A DNA stretch of 64,000 nucleotides from Peptoniphilus grossensis ph5. Lineage in GTDB: Bacteria; Bacillota; Clostridia; Tissierellales; Peptoniphilaceae. Each line of letters opens with the position of its first letter. Position 1 is the first letter of the stretch. Below are positions 51,901 through 60,125 of this stretch, piece by piece. The position numbers were made by a program, and so were the translations under genes. The notes under the pieces are model-generated. The model had not been told where the DNA came from and ran no database searches. It saw only the letters and a list, made by a program, of their open reading frames with translations. The stretch spans positions 58,938-122,937 of the forward strand of contig NZ_HE978570.1 in assembly GCF_000311825.1 (NCBI RefSeq), in the 5' to 3' direction.

Positions 51901-52371
51901 GGCAGCAGCTCTTGCAGCCTCTAGGTCCCTATCTAAGATAAATCTTTGCACTTCGCCACCAAGGCAAGCTGATGTGGCAATTACGCCCTTGGCATATTTT
52001 TTCAAAACTTCCTTGTCAATTCTAGGCTTGTAATAATATCCATCAACAAAAGCTATAGAGACTATCTTCATAATATTTTTGAAACCCTCATTGTTCTCTG
52101 CCAAGAGAATTAGGTGGAACCTCTTGTTGGTCTTATCCTTTATAGTCATGTCCTTCTCGGAGACATAAACTTCGCAGCCCAAAATTGGCTTAATGCCCTC
52201 ATCCTTGCATGCCTTGTAAAAGGCAATGGCGCCATACATGTTGCCGTGATCAGTTAAAGCCACTGCATCCATGCCAAGCTCTTTAACGCGCTTTGGCAAG
52301 AGATTTATTCTCGTTGACCCATCTAATAGGGAGTACTCGCTGTGAAGGTGCAAATGCACAAATTTATTCAT
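48946..52371 (-). CDS. dnaE: DNA polymerase III alpha subunit DnaE
   Basis: 1141 aa. N-terminal PHP domain (HLHSEYSLLDG, TDHGNMYG), polymerase core with PDIDIDF and GPGRGSAAGS, then helix-hairpin-helix and an OB domain (KVKVGGILKSKKTMITKNNKMMAF). DnaE-type replicative or lagging-strand polymerase; in Bacillota a PolC usually co-exists elsewhere. ATG after AAAGGATG; it meets pfkA with almost no gap. Confidence 0.96.
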   Translation of the reverse strand: MNKFVHLHLHSEYSLLDGSTRINLLPKRVKELGMDAVALTDHGNMYGAIAFYKACKDEGIKPILGCEVYVSEKDMTIKDKTNKRFHLILLAENNEGFKNIMKIVSIAFVDGYYYKPRIDKEVLKKYAKGVIATSACLGGEVQRFILDRDLEAARAAALEYREIFGENNFFLELQDHGMPDQARVNRELVKLSEDLNIPLTASNDVHYLNKDDAKSHDVLLCIQTGKTIKEENRMKFPSDEFYLKSPDEMAALFPDNKDALENTVKIAERCNVEIKFHEQHLPEFTVPEGYTHQGYLKKLATDGMYARYENVTDEIKERFDFEFNTIKNMGFVDYFLIVWDFIRYARKHEIQVGPGRGSAAGSLVSFCLGITDVDPLKFDLLFERFLNPERVSMPDIDIDFCYERREEVIEYVNRKYGDSHVAQIVTFGTMAARNALRDVGRALDMSYAKVDYIAKQVPQAINMTIEKALEISESFKGIYDTEEDSRFLIDMALKLEGLPRHTSTHAAGVVISKDELTEYVPLTRNDKIIATQFNMIELEELGLLKMDFLGLRTLTVIRDAINLIREKEGKTISFEKFDYNDPDVLKMFARSETLGVFQFESSGMRAFLKELKPDEFSDLVAANALFRPGPMKQIPKFVSSKHDKSKISYLHPKLEPILKSTYGCIVYQEQVMQIVQQIGGYSLGRADIVRRAISKKKMKVMEEERQNFIYGNPAEGVCGAIANGVDEKAANEIYDLIIDFADYAFNKSHSVAYSVVAYRTAWLKYYYPREFMAAQISTYTNDIKQVSLYIEEIKRLGIEILPPNINYSFKNFTVEGDKIRFGLKAVKNVGDNLIDLIVKGREKGDYKSLKDFVDRINAIDKSVLNKRAVESLIRCGAMDDFEGNRAQYLAIYESVLSSSSNTAKSNVLGQFSLFEEAAFHEDLPVLKDFRQKDKLDMEKEVIGMYISGHPLDPYREIIEKSTNINTNQIFEKYRENLLRNSKVKVGGILKSKKTMITKNNKMMAFAALEDLFGTIELVIFPNVFSRYKDLIEDENVVFVEGHFQESEVEEPKILVDAISSIKMPTKNKLYISIDSMKNERLGEMKNILREYEGSTPVVFFEEETRRAYGTESNLWIDATSFTEIQDKLAVITKNREKIILK

Positions 52372-52424
52372 AGAATCATCCTTTAATCTATTCTTAAAAA
52401 ATCGTCCTTAATTTTTAATTCTCA

Positions 52425-52464
52425 ATGCCTTAAGTTTAATTGGCAAATTTTTAAAATAAGGCAT
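52425..52464 (-). repeat. Inverted repeat in the dnaE leader
   Basis: Perfect 8-bp arms ATGCCTTA/TAAGGCAT with a 24-base loop, between the ptsH terminator and dnaE. No T tract; may be a leader hairpin or an operator. Confidence 0.45.
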
Positions 52465-52515
52465 ATTTAATCCTTCCTATATTTTATCAAAGGCAGGAAA
52501 CAAATAAAAGGACAT

Positions 52516-52545
52516 GAAAAAAGAGTTTCGACAAAGCAAAACTCT
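52516..52545 (-). terminator. Terminator after ptsH
   Basis: Stem AGAGTTT/AAACTCT with a 10-base loop and T run on the minus strand. Confidence 0.85.
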
Positions 52546-52562
52546 AAAAAGTAAAATATTTA

Positions 52563-52829
52563 TTAAAGATTTATAAATTCTTTTTCAACAATGTGAGCTA
52601 GTTTTTCAACAGCTTCTTCTTCATCAGCGCCTTCAGCCTCAATGACAATCTCTTCGCCAGAAAAAGCACCTAGAGACATGATGCCAATAATACTCTTTCC
52701 ATTAACCTTATCGCCATGTGCCTCTAAATTTATGTCAGATGCAAACTTATTTGCCTCTCTAACAAAAAGTGCAGCAGCCCTGGCGTGGAGCCCATCATTA
52801 TTATTAAGTACAACTTTTTTACTTGTCAT
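52563..52829 (-). CDS. ptsH: HPr-family phosphocarrier protein
   Basis: 88 aa. H15 is in DGLHARAAA and S46 in NGKSIIGIMSLGA; both phosphorylation sites are present. The usual Pro after HAR is replaced by Ala. It lies directly after whiA, the place of crh in Bacillus, but Crh has Gln at 15; here His is kept, so it can act as HPr. ATG at 52829, one base before the whiA end, behind AGGGGTG. Confidence 0.88.
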   Translation of the reverse strand: MTSKKVVLNNNDGLHARAAALFVREANKFASDINLEAHGDKVNGKSIIGIMSLGAFSGEEIVIEAEGADEEEAVEKLAHIVEKEFINL

Positions 52830-52830
52830 T

Positions 52831-53766
52831 TCATACACCCCTCAACTTGTTAGCAATTTTCCTAATTTTTTTAAATCTATAATTAACAGTGGACTTCGAT
52901 ACTTTGGGATCTAGGGAATTTGCAATGTCATTTAAGCTCATAGACCTGTTATTGAGTCTTAAAATTGCCACAGCTCTAAGATCCTCATCTAAATTATCTA
53001 AACCAATCTCTCTATCTATTATCTTAATGTCTTCCACTTGATCATAGGAGGACTTCACAGTTTTATTTAAGTTTGCAGTCTCACAATTTACAATTCTGTT
53101 GACATTATTTCTCATATCCTTTATAACTCTAATGTTTTCGTATTTTAAAACAGAATTATAAGCGCCAATGAGAGATAGAAAGTCTGAAATTTGTTCTGAG
53201 TCCTTAATGTAGACTATGTACTTTTCCTTTCTCATAATTATTTTAGAATTAAATCCAAAATCATTAATTACTCCCATCAAAAAGTTTGCGTTGGATTCGT
53301 TTTCAGAGACGAATTCCAAATGATATCCTTTTTCTGGATTTGTAATGGAGCCTGAACCCATAAAGGCACCGCGGATGTAGGCCTTTTTCTCATTCACAGT
53401 TTTTATGAGATCAGTGGGTGCATAATTAATCATAAATACGCTTGCACCCTTTATATATTTTAACTCATCAAGTAACAACCTGCAAGACTCATCTTGAGAT
53501 ATATAAATAATAAATACATTTTTTTTAAGTTGAGTGGACTTTGCATTTTTTACTTCAACTACAAATCCAAAGGACCTTCTCAAAAAAGTAAAGACTCTTC
53601 GCGCTACTGAGGCGTTTTCTGTGATGTATTCCATGGAAATTTTGTTGTTTTTAAAATTTAAAACTCCACACATGGGAGTTATGCCTGCAAGTTCAGATAG
53701 AATTATTTCATAATTATCAACTTTTATCTTTGCAACCTCATCCTTAACTTCAGATGAAAAGCTCAT
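52831..53766 (-). CDS. whiA: DNA-binding protein WhiA
   Basis: 311 aa. LAGLIDADG-like N-terminal domain (SFSSEVKDEVAKI; GAFMGSGSI) and a C-terminal helix-turn-helix (DNLDEDLRAVAILRLNNRSMSLNDIANSLDPKVSKSTVNYRFKKI). Known to affect cell division and chromosome segregation in Bacillota. The usual neighbours rapZ and yvcK are not seen upstream. Confidence 0.95.
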   Translation of the reverse strand: MSFSSEVKDEVAKIKVDNYEIILSELAGITPMCGVLNFKNNKISMEYITENASVARRVFTFLRRSFGFVVEVKNAKSTQLKKNVFIIYISQDESCRLLLDELKYIKGASVFMINYAPTDLIKTVNEKKAYIRGAFMGSGSITNPEKGYHLEFVSENESNANFLMGVINDFGFNSKIIMRKEKYIVYIKDSEQISDFLSLIGAYNSVLKYENIRVIKDMRNNVNRIVNCETANLNKTVKSSYDQVEDIKIIDREIGLDNLDEDLRAVAILRLNNRSMSLNDIANSLDPKVSKSTVNYRFKKIRKIANKLRGV

Positions 53767-53799
53767 GACTTCACCTCGCTACTGAAATCCTTTTACTTT

Positions 53800-53808
53800 A
53801 TTATAGCA
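53800..53808 (-). promoter_or_regulatory. Extended -10 promoter of whiA-ptsH
   Basis: TGCTATAAT on the minus strand, 33 bp ahead of whiA; -35 weak. Confidence 0.5.
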
Positions 53809-53872
53809 GATTTATAAATAAATTTTTTAACTTTGGCGTTTTTGTATAAATTTTAATAAATTTTTAAAAGAA

Positions 53873-53917
53873 AAAACCTGGCTGAAATAATTTTTAAATA
53901 AATTTCAGCACAGGTTT
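53873..53917 (-). terminator. Terminator after prsA
   Basis: Stem AAACCTG..CTGAAAT/ATTTCAG.CAGGTTT with a small mismatch, loop of about 14, and T run on the minus strand. Confidence 0.8.
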
Positions 53918-53952
53918 TAAATTATAAATTAAAATTTTAAATTTTTCAATTA

Positions 53953-55050
53953 TTATTTTGCCTTGTTTTCAGCTTTAGCATTTTCTTTTGCTGCATTTTC
54001 AGTTTTGTTTTGAGCCTTGTTTTCAGCCTTGGCATTTTCCTTAGCTCCTTCTTCAGCCTTTGGAGCTCCTTCTTTTTCTACTTTACCAAAGTTTTTAAAT
54101 TCATCTGGAAGTTCAACTTCTTTTGAAGTGTTAACATAAGTTTTGATCTTTGCATCTTTTTTAACCTTTTCAATGTATTCTTTGAACTTTTCTTGTTGAA
54201 GAGTTTGCTTTATTTCATCCTTAACTTCATCAAATTCACGAGGATTTTTTTCGTCAAGCTTGATTACATGGTAACCAAATTGAGTTTGAATAGGTTCAGA
54301 GATGTCTCCTGCCTTCATCTTTGCAATTTGTTCATCAAAGGCTTGTACCATTTGACCATTTGTAAATTCGCCAAGAGATCCACCATTTTGTGCAGAACCA
54401 GTGTCCTTTGAATTTTCCTTGGCAATCTTAGCAAAATCTTCTCCCTTTAGGATTTGTTTTCTAAGAACATTAGCTTCCTTTAAATCGTCAACTAAGATGT
54501 GAGATGCCTTAGCCTTGTAGTATTTGTCCTTGTTGTCTTCATAATATTTTTTTACATCTTCTTCACTTGGCTCTAATTCCTTAGTTTTTGCTTGAGTCCA
54601 CTTTCCAACTAACATTTGGTTTTTCATGTTTTCAAAAACATAATCTTCTGGAAGTCCATTTTGTTTTAAGAAGTTTTTATAAGCTTCTTCGCCACCAAGT
54701 TGTGCCTTGATTTCGTCGATTTTCTTGTTAACTTCGTCGTCACTAACTTCGATTTTTGACTTTGCTGCATCTTGTTTTAAGGCTTCAGTAGTAGTTAAGT
54801 CAGTGATGGCTTGTTCTCTTAAAAGTTCGTCAGTAGATTTCTTTCCATCTTCTTTGTTTGCAAGAACATCTTCACCATACATTGATGTAAGTTGGTTAAC
54901 TCTTGCTGCATAAGATTTGTAGTAAGCTTCCATTGGAATGTCAACTCCACCAACTGTTGCTGCTACGCCATCTTTTTTTCCGTTACAAGCAACTAATGTG
55001 CCAGCTAGGGCAATAGCTACTGCTAATTTACTAAATTTTTTAAAATTCAT
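53953..55050 (-). CDS. prsA: PrsA-like foldase lipoprotein (parvulin-type peptidyl-prolyl isomerase)
   Basis: 365 aa. Lipobox in AIALAGTLVAC, an N-terminal SurA-type helical part, and a parvulin domain ASHILVDDLKEANVLRKQI, KDTGSAQNGGSLGEF, QTQFGYHVIKLDE. The last 45 residues are a repeated Lys/Glu/Ala/Asn tail (KENAKAENKA twice). It folds exported proteins outside the membrane. ATG at 55050 with SD AAGGAG. It follows mfd by 45 bp. Confidence 0.9.
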   Translation of the reverse strand: MNFKKFSKLAVAIALAGTLVACNGKKDGVAATVGGVDIPMEAYYKSYAARVNQLTSMYGEDVLANKEDGKKSTDELLREQAITDLTTTEALKQDAAKSKIEVSDDEVNKKIDEIKAQLGGEEAYKNFLKQNGLPEDYVFENMKNQMLVGKWTQAKTKELEPSEEDVKKYYEDNKDKYYKAKASHILVDDLKEANVLRKQILKGEDFAKIAKENSKDTGSAQNGGSLGEFTNGQMVQAFDEQIAKMKAGDISEPIQTQFGYHVIKLDEKNPREFDEVKDEIKQTLQQEKFKEYIEKVKKDAKIKTYVNTSKEVELPDEFKNFGKVEKEGAPKAEEGAKENAKAENKAQNKTENAAKENAKAENKAK

Positions 55051-55095
55051 ATTTCTCTCCTTATTCATATTTTTAATTAATAACCTTATTATACA

Positions 55096-58000
55096 CTACT
55101 TTTTAGATGTTTTTGTGTCCTTTTTGTGTAAATACAAAATTGTCACAAGTTTTTTAAGTTCATCTAGTGGATATTTTAATTTATTTAAGACAATTTCATT
55201 TTCATCACCCATGGAATAGGAAATATTTTCAAATTCATTGTTCATTTCCATAATGGCTTCAAGGGAAACTTCTCCCTCAACTTTTATCCTGTACTCGCCA
55301 TGTCTCTCTGTAATAGATTTTACACTTGCCTTTTGAGCCTTGTTCTTTAAAAGGGCAATGTCCATTAAGTTTGAAACTTCATCAGGGAAGTCAGAAAATC
55401 TGTCGATTAATTCTTCTACTAAGTCTGAGTAAGCCTCTTCAGTGTCGATGACGGAAATCTTTTTGTAAATCTCAAGTCTTGTCTTGTCGTCTTCAATGTA
55501 TTCTTTTGGTATAAAGGAATCCAGCTTAAGATCAATTGTCGTGTCAACTTTTTCTTCAACTTCAAGACCCTTTAACTTCATAATTGCATCTTTAAGATAC
55601 TTCATGTAAAGGTCGTAGCCAATTTTTTCAATGTGCCCTGACTGTCTTGATCCTAAAATTGAGCCAGACCCTCTTATTTCAAGGTCTCTCTCTGCAATTT
55701 TGTGACCAGACCCAAACTCTGTAAATTCCTTTATAGCTTGCAGCCTCTTTTGTGCAACTTCTGATATGGAAGTTGACCTGTCGTAGGTGAAGTAGGCGTA
55801 GGCAATTCTTGATGACCTGCCAATTCTACCTCTAAGCTGATAAAGTTGTGAAAGACCAAGGCGATTTGAGTCCGTAATAATCATTGTATTGGCATTGGGA
55901 ACATCCATGCCCGTCTCAATTATTGTGGAGCAAACTAAGACATCAATATTTCCTTCTATAAAGTCAATCATTGTGTCTTCCAAGGCTTTTTCACTCATCT
56001 GACCATTTGCCATGGCAAAAGTCGCCTCTGGCACAAGCTTTCTAAGTTCCAAGAGTTTATTTTCCATGTTGGCAACCTTGTTGTATAAGAAATAAACTTG
56101 TCCCCCTCTTTCGATTTCCTTTAAAATTGCCTCGCGAACCATTAAATTGTTGTACTCCAAGACATAAGTTTCAACTGGAAATCTCTCCTCAGGTGGCTCG
56201 TCAATTACAGACATGTCCCTTATTCCAATCATGGACATTTGTAGGGTCCTTGGTATTGGCGTTGCAGTAAGAGTTAGAGTGTCTACATTTTCCTTTAACA
56301 TTCTAAGTTTTTCCTTGTGGCGAACTCCAAACCTCTGCTCCTCATCTATTATTAAAAGTCCTAAGTCTTTAAAGTGAACATCCTTGGAAAGAAGTCTGTG
56401 AGTGCCCACGATTATGTCGATGTTGCCATCTTTCAAGCCTTCAAGGTCGGCTTTTTGGTCCTTCTTACTTCTAAATCTGGACAAAAGTCCAACGCCCACT
56501 GGGAAATTTTTAAACCTCTCCCTAATTGTGTTGTAGTGTTGTTGGGCAAGAATTGTCGTTGGAACAAGTAGTGCCACTTGTTTGCCATCAAGGATTGCCT
56601 TAAAGGCAGCACGAAGGGCAACTTCAGTCTTGCCATAACCAACATCGGCACAGAGCAGTCTATCCATGGGAACAGGCTTTTCCATGTCCTCTTTTATCTC
56701 TTCAGAAGAAGTTAACTGTCCACTTGTCTCTTCATAGATAAAGGCGTCTTCAAACTCCCTTTGATACTGAGTGTCCTCGCTAAAGGCATAGCCCTTGGTG
56801 TTTTCACGAGTGGCATAAAGTTTTATCAGCTCATCAGCCATGTCGTCAATGGATTTTTTGGCGTGAGCCTTTTTCTTTTTCCAATCTAGGGAATTTAATT
56901 TATTAACCTTTGGCTCTCTCTTGCCCTCTTGCACATACTTATAAATTGAGTCAAGAGATTCAATTGGAAGAAATAATTTGTCCTCGCCGCCATATTCAAT
57001 GACAATGTAGTCCCTTTGGATGCCAGAGACGGCAAGCCTTGTTGTTCCCACATACTTGCCAACTCCATGTGCCTCGTGAACTACAAAGTCGCCAATTGTC
57101 AAATCATCAAAGTTTAAGGATTTTTTCTTGGAAGGCTTATTTTTTTTCTTCTTAGAAAAAGAGCCGTAGATTTCAGAATAATTTATAAAGACAGTTTTTG
57201 AATCAGTAAACTCTATGCCATCATTTAAGGCACCTGTGGTTACAAGTAAATTGGCATAGTCTTTAAAACTGCCAAAGTCCTTGGCAAGTTCTGGAGAATA
57301 ACCAAGCTCTACTAGGTGGTCAAAAAGTCTCTTGGCTCTTTTTTCTGTGGCGCCTAGAAGAATTACCTTAAAGTCATTTTTTTCATAGTAGTCCAAGTCC
57401 TCTTTAAAGAGTTTTATCTTGGACATATAATTTGTAACGCTCTTAACCTTTATATTTACAATGTCCTGTGGTTTAAAGGACTTAGGTGGCTTTAGGAGGG
57501 CGTTAAAAGTTATAAGGCTCTCTTCATTTAGCTTGTCTACAAGATCCTTGTAGGAGTAAAAAGTTTTTTCGTGAGCCTTTGTCACTTCTCCATTTTCAAT
57601 TAAGAGGGCAAACTTCTCGCCATTTTGGAGGGCAAGTTCCTCTTCTCTTTCCACAATCCTCGTGGGCTCGTCAATTAAGAAGATAAAGTCATCTAAGTAA
57701 TCTAAAAAGGATGACACTTCTCCTTCATCAACATAGGGAAGGATTAAGTCCTTGTTCAAAATATTTTCGTCGTTTTCAAGTCTATCAACGCATCTCAAAA
57801 ATTTTTCCTTTAGTCTATCTTTTTCCTTGCCAGATAATTTTGTCTTCCCAAGGTCCTTTTTGATCCTCTCAGCAATTTTTTTCTTTTCATCCTTTTTTAA
57901 AATCAAATCTTCAATGGGAAAAATATTTATTTCATCATGCTTTTCAATGGACCTTTGGCTTTCAATTTCAAAGCTCCTAATGGAGTCAACCTCGTCATCA

Positions 58001-58575
58001 AAGAGTTCAATTCTATAGTTGGCATCTTGGCTGGCAATGTCAATGATAGAACCCCTTATGGAGAATTGTCCTACCCCTTCCACGCTTGGAAATCTCTCGT
58101 AGCCCATTTCGATTAGCTTTACTATCAATTCTTCAAGAGAAATTTGTGATTCAGCCTTAATATTTATCTTGTAGTTTGAAAATATTTCTCTCTTGGAAAT
58201 TTTTGCAGTGAGGGCATTTAGGGTAGTGACAACAATATCTGCCCTGCCACTAGAGACTTCAGCCATTGCCTCAAGCCTCTTCTTTGTGTTTTCCTTTGAC
58301 TTTGAGTCCCTCTCGTAAAAGAAAACATCCTTTTCTGGATAGAGCAGGCAATTTGCACTGGAAATACTTGATATATCTTCATAAGTCTTTCTTGCAGTGA
58401 CCCTATTTTGTGAAATAACACAAACTTTTTTGCCAAGATTATTAAAGGCAGGCGCAAAAAGAGAGAGCACCGCCTCTTCTGAGCCAAAAACAGCAGTGTT
58501 CTTTGAATTTTTTATTGAATTATTTACTTCTTTAAAAGATTTTAAATTCTTTACGCTATTTATTAAAAAATCCAA
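55096..58575 (-). CDS. mfd: Transcription-repair coupling factor
   Basis: 1159 aa. UvrB-like N-terminal part (YPEKDVFFYERDSKSKEN), RNA polymerase interaction domain with FVVHEAHGVGKYVG, then RecG-like helicase motifs: ADVGYGKTEVALRAAF, DEEQRFGVRHKEKL, TATPIPRTLQMS and QLRGRIGRS. TTG start at 58575 behind GAGGTG; 8 bp after pth. Confidence 0.96.
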   Translation of the reverse strand: MDFLINSVKNLKSFKEVNNSIKNSKNTAVFGSEEAVLSLFAPAFNNLGKKVCVISQNRVTARKTYEDISSISSANCLLYPEKDVFFYERDSKSKENTKKRLEAMAEVSSGRADIVVTTLNALTAKISKREIFSNYKINIKAESQISLEELIVKLIEMGYERFPSVEGVGQFSIRGSIIDIASQDANYRIELFDDEVDSIRSFEIESQRSIEKHDEINIFPIEDLILKKDEKKKIAERIKKDLGKTKLSGKEKDRLKEKFLRCVDRLENDENILNKDLILPYVDEGEVSSFLDYLDDFIFLIDEPTRIVEREEELALQNGEKFALLIENGEVTKAHEKTFYSYKDLVDKLNEESLITFNALLKPPKSFKPQDIVNIKVKSVTNYMSKIKLFKEDLDYYEKNDFKVILLGATEKRAKRLFDHLVELGYSPELAKDFGSFKDYANLLVTTGALNDGIEFTDSKTVFINYSEIYGSFSKKKKNKPSKKKSLNFDDLTIGDFVVHEAHGVGKYVGTTRLAVSGIQRDYIVIEYGGEDKLFLPIESLDSIYKYVQEGKREPKVNKLNSLDWKKKKAHAKKSIDDMADELIKLYATRENTKGYAFSEDTQYQREFEDAFIYEETSGQLTSSEEIKEDMEKPVPMDRLLCADVGYGKTEVALRAAFKAILDGKQVALLVPTTILAQQHYNTIRERFKNFPVGVGLLSRFRSKKDQKADLEGLKDGNIDIIVGTHRLLSKDVHFKDLGLLIIDEEQRFGVRHKEKLRMLKENVDTLTLTATPIPRTLQMSMIGIRDMSVIDEPPEERFPVETYVLEYNNLMVREAILKEIERGGQVYFLYNKVANMENKLLELRKLVPEATFAMANGQMSEKALEDTMIDFIEGNIDVLVCSTIIETGMDVPNANTMIITDSNRLGLSQLYQLRGRIGRSSRIAYAYFTYDRSTSISEVAQKRLQAIKEFTEFGSGHKIAERDLEIRGSGSILGSRQSGHIEKIGYDLYMKYLKDAIMKLKGLEVEEKVDTTIDLKLDSFIPKEYIEDDKTRLEIYKKISVIDTEEAYSDLVEELIDRFSDFPDEVSNLMDIALLKNKAQKASVKSITERHGEYRIKVEGEVSLEAIMEMNNEFENISYSMGDENEIVLNKLKYPLDELKKLVTILYLHKKDTKTSKK

Positions 58576-58583
58576 GATTCACC

Positions 58584-59153
58584 TCAATAAATATTGTTGT
58601 TGTAAGAATTCATTGACTTGTCAATGCCCCTTGAAACAGCTTCAATAATTGCATCGGCACAGGCATCTATTGCATCTTCAATATGTTTTTTATCCTTTGC
58701 AGGAAAAGAGGACAGCACAAAATTTGCCAAATCTTCATTGGGGTGCTTCTTGCCAACACCAACCTTAAACCTGGCAAAGTCTTTACTTCCTGTTAAATTT
58801 ACAATTGACTTTAGTCCATTGTGAGTGCCTGCAGACCCGTTTTTCTTGATCTTTAACTGGGCAAACTCAATGTCTATGTCGTCTACTACTACTATTAAAT
58901 CTTCTGGCTTTAATTTATAAAAATTTAAAATTTCAACTATTGACTCGCCAGAATTATTCATAAAAGTATGGGGCTTTAGGAGAATAACCTTCTCTGCCGC
59001 TATTCTCCCTTCACCTACAAGCCCCTTAAATTTAATCTTATTAACTTTTATGTTTAATTTATCAGCAAGTGCATCAATAGTTCTAAAGCCAATATTGTGT
59101 CTTGTGTCCTCGTACTTTTTGCCGGGATTGCCAAGACCTGCTATTATATACAC
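58584..59153 (-). CDS. pth: Peptidyl-tRNA hydrolase
   Basis: 189 aa. GLGNPGKKYEDTRHNIGF, KPHTFMNNSGES, VVVDDIDIEFA and GSAGTHNGLKS are all present, including the catalytic His in RHNIGF. Recycles peptidyl-tRNA. GTG start at 59153 behind AAGGTG. Confidence 0.96.
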   Translation of the reverse strand: MYIIAGLGNPGKKYEDTRHNIGFRTIDALADKLNIKVNKIKFKGLVGEGRIAAEKVILLKPHTFMNNSGESIVEILNFYKLKPEDLIVVVDDIDIEFAQLKIKKNGSAGTHNGLKSIVNLTGSKDFARFKVGVGKKHPNEDLANFVLSSFPAKDKKHIEDAIDACADAIIEAVSRGIDKSMNSYNNNIY

Positions 59154-59162
59154 TAAATCACC

Positions 59163-60113
59163 TTATTCAAACATTTCACTAACTGATGTTGCAGTGTTAA
59201 TTCTCTTAATTGCAGATGCAAAAATTGGAGCAACAGATACCACATCAATTTTATCAATCTTCTTTTCTTCTGGAAGTTCAATTGTATCAGTGATTACAAA
59301 TTTTTCAAGTGATGAATTTTTTATTCTTTCAATGGCAGGACCAGATAATACGCCGTGAGTTGCAGCTCCGTAAACATATTTTGCTCCTCTAGCCTTAAGG
59401 GCATCAGCAGCCTTAGTAATAGTTCCTGCAGTGTCTGCAATGTCATCTACTAAAATTACAGACTTGCCATCAACATCACCTATGATATTCATAACTTCAG
59501 ATACATTTGCCTTTGGTCTTCTCTTTTCAATAATTGCAATTGGGAGGTTCAATTCGTTGGCAAACTTTCTAGTTCTAGTAACTCCACCTAAGTCTGGAGA
59601 AACAACAACGAAGTCATCTTCCTTAACAATATCCTTAAAGTATCTTGCAAGATAAGGAATTGCAGTCAAGTGGTCAACAGGAATGTCAAAGTAACCTTGA
59701 ATTTGTCCTGCGTGAAGGTCCATTGCAACAACTCTGTCTGCTCCAGCCTTAGTCAAAAGGTCTGCAACAAGTTTTGATGTAATAGGTTCTCTTGCCTTAG
59801 TCTTTCTGTCTTGTCTTGCATATCCATAATAAGGAATAACTGCATTGATTCTTCCAGCAGATGCTCTCTTTAGGGCATCAATTAAAATTAAAAGTTCCAT
59901 TAAATTTGTGTTTACTGGTGCAGAAGTAGATTGGATGACAAAAACATCCTTGCCTCTTACAGAAATTCCAATATCAATAGAAATTTCACCATCAGAAAAA
60001 GTTGAAACAGTGCAAGCGCCCTTTTCAATTCCCAAGTTTTCACAAATTTTATCTACAAGACTTATATTAGAATTTCCTGTAAATACAACAATATCTCCAT
60101 TAACAGTGTTCAT
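59163..60113 (-). CDS. prs: Ribose-phosphate pyrophosphokinase
   Basis: 316 aa. [33 protein letters not shown] and the PRPP loop [14 protein letters not shown]. Makes PRPP from ribose 5-phosphate and ATP. SD AGGAGG; 12 bp after glmU. Confidence 0.97.
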   Translation of the reverse strand: MNTVNGDIVVFTGNSNISLVDKICENLGIEKGACTVSTFSDGEISIDIGISVRGKDVFVIQSTSAPVNTNLMELLILIDALKRASAGRINAVIPYYGYARQDRKTKAREPITSKLVADLLTKAGADRVVAMDLHAGQIQGYFDIPVDHLTAIPYLARYFKDIVKEDDFVVVSPDLGGVTRTRKFANELNLPIAIIEKRRPKANVSEVMNIIGDVDGKSVILVDDIADTAGTITKAADALKARGAKYVYGAATHGVLSGPAIERIKNSSLEKFVITDTIELPEEKKIDKIDVVSVAPIFASAIKRINTATSVSEMFE

Positions 60114-60125
60114 TACTATGTCCTC

